From Pelagimonas phthalicica (GTDB lineage: Bacteria; Pseudomonadota; Alphaproteobacteria; Rhodobacterales; Rhodobacteraceae), in the NCBI RefSeq assembly GCF_004364805.1, contig NZ_SOAP01000001.1:930001-994000 (forward strand): a stretch of 64,000 nucleotides of DNA. Reading direction: 5' to 3'. The notes beneath the pieces are model-generated. The model was given only the letters and a program-made list of their open reading frames with translations. It ran no database searches and was not told the origin of the DNA. The translations under genes and the position numbers were made by a program. Positions 59,157-64,000 of the stretch are shown here, one piece after another (the stretch's first letter is position 1; the number at the start of each line of letters is the position of its first letter).

Positions 59157-59996
59157 TTATGACGCCAGGGGCATGCAAATCTCGGTGATCAGATCGGCGG
59201 GCGCGGTATCTTGGGGTGAGTTCAGATAGCGTTCATAGCTCGGGGCGTCGGCGGGTTCATGACCGTTTTCAGCCAGCCAAGGACCGTAGAGATAGTCATA
59301 GGCGGCCTTGAGACCGGAATATGGCCCTTTGTGGATCAGAACCGCATAGCGCCCGCCCTGAATGGCGACATCCTGCAGACTTTCGGGCATGTCAAAATCC
59401 GCCTCGACCTGAACGCCGCAATCGCAGCGCAGCTCGGCCTCGGGCGTGCTGTCAGGGTCATCATAATAGATGCCCGCCATGCCGCGCGCCTGCGGCCAGA
59501 GATTGTTGGTGGCAAAGATCGCCGCGACCTGTTCATAGGCCCGCCCGCTTTCGAGATAGGCGCCGGTATGGCGGATCGCGGCGAGGCGGCGGGCGGGGAG
59601 GTCTTGGAGGTCAACGTTAAACATGGTGCTATGTCCTATTCGCAAAGTGACATCTGGTGCCTTGGCCTGCCCCGCGGCCCGAAAGGCCGCCGGTGTCATG
59701 CCAAAACGTTTGCGGAACGAGCGGGCAAAGCTTTGACTATTGTCATAGCCGGCGCGTTTGGCGATCTCATCAATCGACCAATCGCGCTGAACCAGCCAGC
59801 AGGCGGCACGATGCGCGCGAATGCGGCGCACGGCTTGGGCGCAGGTCTCGCCGGTCATGGCGTGATAGACTCGGTGCCAGTGAAAGCGCGACATGCAGGC
59901 GACATCGGCCAAGGCATCCAGCGACAGATCCCCACCGGGATTGTCAAAGATGTATTGAACGACGCGGCGCAGCCGGGCCTCGTAATGCTGGTTCAT
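59157..59996 (-). CDS. AraC family regulator with GyrI-like effector domain
   Basis: Regulator of 279 residues. The N-terminal AraC DNA-binding domain (about 1-105) contains two helix-turn-helix motifs: LSLDALADVACMSRFHWHRVYHAMTG and SIDEIAKRAGYDNSQSFARSFRKRFGMTPAAFR. The C-terminal GyrI-like/AraC-E-bind domain (about 120-279) has LPARRLAAIRHTGAYLESGRAYEQV and RYAVLIHKGPYSGLKAAYDYLYG. This plan matches the Rob/SoxS-related multidrug-binding regulators. AAGGAGG before the ATG at 59996 fixes the start. Target genes not evident. Confidence 0.9.
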   Translation of the reverse strand: MNQHYEARLRRVVQYIFDNPGGDLSLDALADVACMSRFHWHRVYHAMTGETCAQAVRRIRAHRAACWLVQRDWSIDEIAKRAGYDNSQSFARSFRKRFGMTPAAFRAAGQAKAPDVTLRIGHSTMFNVDLQDLPARRLAAIRHTGAYLESGRAYEQVAAIFATNNLWPQARGMAGIYYDDPDSTPEAELRCDCGVQVEADFDMPESLQDVAIQGGRYAVLIHKGPYSGLKAAYDYLYGPWLAENGHEPADAPSYERYLNSPQDTAPADLITEICMPLAS

Positions 59997-60164
59997 GTTC
60001 TGCCTCCTTGTTCCACCATCAGGCATGCCTGATCTGGAATGGACAAGTCTTGCTATATGCAGCTGCGCCAGTTTTTTGGGCAGATTGGCCCAAGATCTCA
60101 TGCGACAAAGTTGCATCCCGAGAAAAGCCACGCCATATAGCAGCAACATCCAATGGAGCAGCGA

Positions 60165-61127
60165 ATGGCACATTACCTCGACTTCGAAAAACCCCTGGCC
60201 GAAATTGAAGGCAAGGCAGAAGAGCTGCGCGCGATGGCGCGGGGCAATGAGGAGATGGATATCGAGGAAGAGGCCGAGGCGCTGGATCGCAAGGCCGAAG
60301 AGCTGAAGAAAGAGCTATATGAAAAGCTGACGCCCTGGCGCAAGTGTCAGGTGGCCCGCCACCCGGACCGCCCCCATTGCAAAGATTACATCGAGGCGCT
60401 GTTCACTGAATTCACCCCGCTGGCCGGGGATCGCAACTTTGCCGATGACCTCGCGGTGATGGGTGGCTTGGCGCGCTTTAACGATCAGCCGGTCATGGTG
60501 ATTGGTCAGGAAAAGGGCGACGACACCCAAAGCCGGATCAAACGCAATTTCGGCATGGCCCGCCCCGAAGGCTATCGCAAGGCGGTGCGCTTGATGGAGA
60601 TGGCTGGCCGCTTTGGTCTGCCGGTGGTGACGCTGGTGGACACACCCGGTGCCTATCCGGGTCGTGGTGCCGAAGAGCGCGGCCAATCCGAAGCGATTGC
60701 CCGGTCTACCGAGAAATGCCTGGAGATCGGCGTGCCGCTGGTCTGCGTGGTGATCGGCGAAGGTGGCTCGGGCGGGGCTGTGGCCTTTGCGGCGGGCAAC
60801 CGCGTCGCGATGCTGGAACACTCTGTTTATTCGGTTATCACGCCCGAAGGCTGTGCCTCGATCCTGTGGAAGGATGCGGAAAAGATGCGCGATGCGGCAG
60901 AGGCGCTGCGCCTGACCGCTGCCGACCTTTACCAGCTGGGCGTGGCAGATCGCGTGATCCCTGAACCGCTGGGCGGGGCGCATCGTGACCGCGACGCCGC
61001 GATTTCCGCGGTCGGGAATGCGATTGCTGGTATGTTGGGTGAGCTTAAGGACATGTCCGGCGCAGAGCTGATCGCAGCACGGCGCAAGAAATTCCTTGAG
61101 ATCGGCTCGCGCGGGTTGGCGGCGTAA
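60165..61127 (+). CDS. accA: Acetyl-CoA carboxylase carboxyltransferase subunit alpha
   Basis: Alpha subunit (320 residues) of the carboxyltransferase that makes malonyl-CoA for fatty acid synthesis, working with AccD. The N-terminal helix pair ([21 protein letters not shown]) is followed by the crotonase-fold core: [32 protein letters not shown] near 150-181, [21 protein letters not shown] near 203 and [20 protein letters not shown] near 226. GGAG six bases before the ATG fixes the start. A terminator follows. Confidence 0.96.
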   Translation: MAHYLDFEKPLAEIEGKAEELRAMARGNEEMDIEEEAEALDRKAEELKKELYEKLTPWRKCQVARHPDRPHCKDYIEALFTEFTPLAGDRNFADDLAVMGGLARFNDQPVMVIGQEKGDDTQSRIKRNFGMARPEGYRKAVRLMEMAGRFGLPVVTLVDTPGAYPGRGAEERGQSEAIARSTEKCLEIGVPLVCVVIGEGGSGGAVAFAAGNRVAMLEHSVYSVITPEGCASILWKDAEKMRDAAEALRLTAADLYQLGVADRVIPEPLGGAHRDRDAAISAVGNAIAGMLGELKDMSGAELIAARRKKFLEIGSRGLAA

Positions 61128-61150
61128 ATCGTTACACACGAAGAACAAAC

Positions 61151-61182
61151 AAAGGCGCGATCCAGAGATGGGCGCGCCTTTT
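61151..61182 (+). terminator. Terminator of accA
   Basis: A nine-bp stem AAAGGCGCG / CGCGCCTTT with a 12-13 base loop, ending in TTTTG, 23 bases after the accA stop. Confidence 0.7.
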
Positions 61183-61252
61183 GTGGTTGCAACACCCTGC
61201 ATTCGGGACCACCTTTGCCAGATAGCAACGCTGTCGAGTGAGAGGGTTTCAC

Positions 61253-61978
61253 ATGCAAAAGACGCTGCTTTTGACCGGGGCGAGCCGCGGGATTGGCCAT
61301 GCCACGGTGAAACGGTTTTCGCGTGAGGGATGGCGGGTGCTGACCTGTTCGCGCCAGCCGCATGATCCGGCCTGCCCCTGGCCTGATGGCGAACGCAACC
61401 ATATCCAGTTGAACCTGTCAGACCCCGCAGACACGATCAACGCGGTTGAACTGATCCGAGAGCGGCTGGATGGGCTATTGCATGGGTTGGTCAACAATGC
61501 CGGGATTTCCCCCAAGGGGCCAAATGGTGAGCGGCTGAACACCTTTACCACCGACATCATGGATTGGGGCAAGGTGTTTCATGTCAATTTTTTCGCCTCA
61601 GTTGTGCTGGCACGCGGATTGCGCGAGGAACTGGCGGCGGCCAAGGGATCGGTGGTCAATGTGACCTCGATCGCGGGGTCACGGGTGCACCCGTTTGCCG
61701 GGGCGGCCTATGCGACGTCCAAGGCGGCTTTGGCCGCTTTGACCCGCGAAATGGCCCATGATTTCGGCCCGCTGGGTGTCCGGGTCAATGCGATTGCGCC
61801 GGGTGAGGTTGAGACCTCGATCCTGTCGCCGGGCACCGAAAAGATCGTCGAGGGCCTGCCGATGCAACGGTTGGGGCAGCCCAGCGAAGTGGCGGATGTG
61901 ATCTATTACCTGTGCTCGGACCAATCGAGCTATGTCACCGGCACCGAGATCGAGATCAATGGCGGGCAGCATGTTTAG
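61253..61978 (+). CDS. Short-chain dehydrogenase/reductase
   Basis: NAD(P)-dependent classical SDR of 241 residues. Cofactor motif TGASRGIGHATVKRF near 8-22, LVNNAGISPKGP near 81-92, catalytic Ser in VVNVTSIAGS near 134, Tyr-xxx-Lys in AAYATSKAALAALTREMAHDFGPLGVRVNAIAPGEVET near 147-184 and the closing YVTGTEIEINGGQH. GAGAGG precedes the ATG at 61253. Substrate unknown; 3-oxoacyl-ACP reductase-like enzymes share these motifs, but no fatty acid cluster adjoins it. Confidence 0.9.
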   Translation: MQKTLLLTGASRGIGHATVKRFSREGWRVLTCSRQPHDPACPWPDGERNHIQLNLSDPADTINAVELIRERLDGLLHGLVNNAGISPKGPNGERLNTFTTDIMDWGKVFHVNFFASVVLARGLREELAAAKGSVVNVTSIAGSRVHPFAGAAYATSKAALAALTREMAHDFGPLGVRVNAIAPGEVETSILSPGTEKIVEGLPMQRLGQPSEVADVIYYLCSDQSSYVTGTEIEINGGQHV

Positions 61979-62083
61979 GGTCAGCCTGTCAAAAGGCACG
62001 CATTTGACACGAAAAACCTCGCGCGCCTTAACCGGAAATTAGGTCTCAAGATCAACACTCTGTCAAAGCTGTAGGAGCGTTGA

Positions 62084-63196
62084 ATGGGGGCCAGTAACAC
62101 ACCGCTTTTCGACCTGGTCGAACTGTCATCGCTGAACACCAATGCAACCTTTACCACCGCTGCGGGCGGCGGGGGCGATATCATTGGGCTTGTCGACAAC
62201 GCGACCTATACCGATGGGGACGCGTCCAACAGTGCAACCGAAATTCAAGAGCTGAACGAGACCTTTAGCGGCAATGGCGGCACCCTGACCATCGACGGGG
62301 TGGATTATAATATTCAACTTGTCGTTCCCGATGGCAGTTTCAATGACGTGACGGTCACTTATGATGGCGGCGGCTCTTCGGCTGATTTGTCGGGAAATGG
62401 ATTAACATCCGAGATTGTCTTTATCATCGCCTCGCCGGTAGGAGGCGGGTCTGACCGGTATTTTGCAGCGATTGACGATACGGTTGGCGATCTGCCGGAC
62501 ATCTCGTCGATCCAGATCCGCAATCTTGATTGGAGCCCGTCGGGCGATGACGTCATGATCAACCTGGATCAGGACAATATCGTCACCATCTGTTTTGCCG
62601 AGGGCACGCGTATTCTGACCCCGACTGGCGAACGCAAGGTCGAAAGGTTGAACCACGGCGATCAGGTGATCACGCAGGACCACGGCCCCCAACGGATCCG
62701 CTGGATCGGAGCATCAACACGGACGCGCAGCCCAGCGCTGCAACCCATCCGTATCGCGGCCAATGCGCTGGGTCCGGGTATCCCGCATCGTCCCCTGTTC
62801 GTGTCACCGCAGCATAGGATGCTTGTTCGATCCGCCATCGCCCAGCGCATGACCGGCAAGAGAGAAGTGTTGATTGCTGCCAAAAAGCTGACCGATATGC
62901 GGGGCATTCATCAGGACACCCGGCCCGGACAGATCCGATATTTTCACATCCTGTGCGACGCGCATGAGGTGATTTTTGCCGAAGGGGCACCGGCTGAAAC
63001 GCTGCTTCCCGGGCCGCAAGTGCGGGAATTGCTGGGATCAGAGCTTTGGGAGGAATTGGCGACGATCTACCCGCAAATTGCGGTTTCCTTAACGCAGCCC
63101 GATCCACTGCGCCCGGTGTTGCGCGGTCATCAAAAAGACAGCCTGACGCGCCGCCATCGCAAGAACCGCCTGCCCTTGGTCGAAGCGACACCTTGA
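62084..63196 (+). CDS. Hint (Hedgehog/intein-type) domain protein
   Basis: Protein of 370 residues. The N-terminal 165 residues are Gly/Asp/Thr/Ser-rich and beta-like (NATFTTAAGGGGDIIG, VTVTYDGGGSSADLSGNG), as in secreted RTX-associated proteins; there is no signal peptide, consistent with type I export. A Hint domain starts at Cys168 (CFAEGTRILTPTGERKVERLNHGDQVI near 168-194) and continues with PHRPLFVSPQHRMLV and YFHILCDAHEVIFAEGAPAETLLPG. The leading Cys could drive N-S acyl shift self-cleavage. TAGGAG precedes the ATG. Common in Rhodobacteraceae; role unknown. Confidence 0.88.
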   Translation: MGASNTPLFDLVELSSLNTNATFTTAAGGGGDIIGLVDNATYTDGDASNSATEIQELNETFSGNGGTLTIDGVDYNIQLVVPDGSFNDVTVTYDGGGSSADLSGNGLTSEIVFIIASPVGGGSDRYFAAIDDTVGDLPDISSIQIRNLDWSPSGDDVMINLDQDNIVTICFAEGTRILTPTGERKVERLNHGDQVITQDHGPQRIRWIGASTRTRSPALQPIRIAANALGPGIPHRPLFVSPQHRMLVRSAIAQRMTGKREVLIAAKKLTDMRGIHQDTRPGQIRYFHILCDAHEVIFAEGAPAETLLPGPQVRELLGSELWEELATIYPQIAVSLTQPDPLRPVLRGHQKDSLTRRHRKNRLPLVEATP

Positions 63197-63262
63197 GCGC
63201 CGTGTCAGGACGGCCCAGCCTAATTTACCTGCTGAACCGCCCTGATTGCGTTTTGTTCGGAT

Positions 63263-64000
63263 TTACCCCATCTGAGCGGATGGGGTTGATTGCGAGATGG
63301 CGATTTCCTCGTCGCTCATCACTTCGGGCACCCCGTCAAACAGCGGCGTTGAGAGATAACGTTCGCCCGTATCGGGCAGCATCACCAGGATGTTGGAACC
63401 AGCGGGGGCGTCTTTGGCAATCTCCATAGCAGCGGCAAAGCTGGCCCCGGCGGAGATGCCACAGAAAATGCCCTCTTCCGCAGCGAGACGACGGGACCAG
63501 GCGATGCCATCAGGGCCGGGGGTTTTGAGCACCTGATCATAAAGCCCTTCATCCATCGCCTCTTGCAAAACAAAAGGGATAAAGTCCGGGGTCCAGCCCT
63601 GGATGGGGTGAGGTTCGAAATTCGGGTGGCTTTCGGTGGCCTGATTGGCCGCGTTGCGGGTGTTGATATAGCCCGAGCTGACCAGCGCGGCATTGGCGGG
63701 TTCCGCGAGAATGATCTTTGTTTCGGGGCTTTCACGCCGCAATACGCGCCCAATACCGGACACGGTGCCACCGGTGCCATACCCCGTCACCAAATAATCC
63801 AGCTTCTCCCCGGCGAAATCGGCCAGGATCTCGCGCGCGGTGGTGTTTTCGTGGATATCGGCATTATCGGCGGTCTCAAACTGCGAGGCCAGGAACCAGC
63901 CATTGGCCTCGGCCAGTTCCTTGGCCTTGGTGTACATACCAAACCCCTTTTGCGCCTTGGGCGTCAGCACAACCTTGGCCCCGAGAAAGCGCATGAGGCG
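63263..64000 (-). CDS. cysK: Cysteine synthase A, N-terminus beyond the window
   Basis: C-terminal 245 residues of O-acetylserine sulfhydrylase; the frame runs off the right edge, so the PLP Lys and N-terminal third are outside. Visible: LGAKVVLTPKAQKGFGMYTKAKELAE, FETADNADIHENTTAREILADF, the PLP phosphate loop VTGYGTGGTVSGIGRVLR, QGWTPDFIPFVLQEAMDEGLYD, and GIFCGISAGASFAAAMEIA with the Ser that contacts PLP. The C-terminal 20 residues after RYLSTPLFDG extend slightly beyond typical CysK. Confidence 0.93.
   Translation of the reverse strand, partial: RLMRFLGAKVVLTPKAQKGFGMYTKAKELAEANGWFLASQFETADNADIHENTTAREILADFAGEKLDYLVTGYGTGGTVSGIGRVLRRESPETKIILAEPANAALVSSGYINTRNAANQATESHPNFEPHPIQGWTPDFIPFVLQEAMDEGLYDQVLKTPGPDGIAWSRRLAAEEGIFCGISAGASFAAAMEIAKDAPAGSNILVMLPDTGERYLSTPLFDGVPEVMSDEEIAISQSTPSAQMG

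Noticed and set aside
1-64000. CRISPR array, rRNA operon, prophage or replication origin
   Set aside because: No regularly spaced repeats, no rRNA sequence, no phage structural or replication genes, and no DnaA-box cluster noticed.

Overview
The window comes from a GC-rich alphaproteobacterium, most likely a Rhodobacteraceae (Roseobacter-group) chromosome. The evidence is the gene content and order: plant-type gshA, rsmB-heparinase-purH, lspA-DUF3035 lipoprotein-paired M16 peptidases, DUF4170-waaA-lpxK, tRNA-Val followed by a 41-residue type-2 L36, mcl1 of the ethylmalonyl-CoA pathway, and a Hint-domain protein. I see no rRNA, CRISPR array, prophage or intact transposase. Most of the window is ordinary core chromosome.

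Layout. 1-16 kb: a DUF805 fragment, gshA, an insertion-like palindromic element, rsmE/ubiA sharing a CATATG start site, an OmpA-family protein with a small coiled-coil partner, HAD and MaoC enzymes, a split MnmC pair, a DMT transporter, a lytic transglycosylase and dapA. 16-33 kb: a second palindromic element, M16 peptidase pair, DUF3035 lipoprotein, lspA, purH, heparinase-like gene, rsmB, SDHAF4-like gene, dapB/rbfA, phosphodiester glycosidase, pmbA, cysQ-like, DUF4170-waaA-lpxK and an N-formylglutamate amidohydrolase. 33-46 kb: tRNA-Val, rpmJ, a low-GC orphan, a caspase-fold protein without recognisable catalytic residues, a phenylacetate-CoA-ligase-like enzyme, a tandem-domain protein of unknown function, and a complete LivFKMHG transporter tied to a long-chain acyl-CoA synthetase. 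46-56 kb: a PAS hybrid kinase with its response regulator, a BON/OmpA protein, a D-amino-acid operon (dgcN-dgcA-Nudix-D-aminotransferase) and mcl1. 56-64 kb: an RNA-repair pair (RNA ligase and HD-Pnk) with a structured leader, lrp/lysE, an AraC-GyrI regulator, accA, an SDR, a Hint protein and the 3' part of cysK.

How the genes work together. Several operons are coupled by overlaps of 1-14 bases: RNA ligase/HD-Pnk, kinase/regulator, waaA/lpxK, the two M16 genes, pmbA/cysQ-like, and dgcA/Nudix/aminotransferase. The D-amino-acid operon fits uptake-independent recycling of D-glutamate and D-alanine. The liv cluster fits import of a carboxylic acid followed by CoA activation.

The most interesting material is (i) the HD-Pnk/RNA-ligase cassette with a 125-base leader that can fold on a 26-bp helix, (ii) two dispersed stem-loop repeat families whose central stems differ in sequence but stay self-complementary, (iii) two insertion-like elements of about 270 bp with nested inverted repeats, and (iv) a 31-bp hairpin at the dapB stop codon whose loop is a perfect short-loop G-quadruplex motif. 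Starts were chosen by ribosome-binding site and family length. All family assignments are by recognition of motifs, not by database search.
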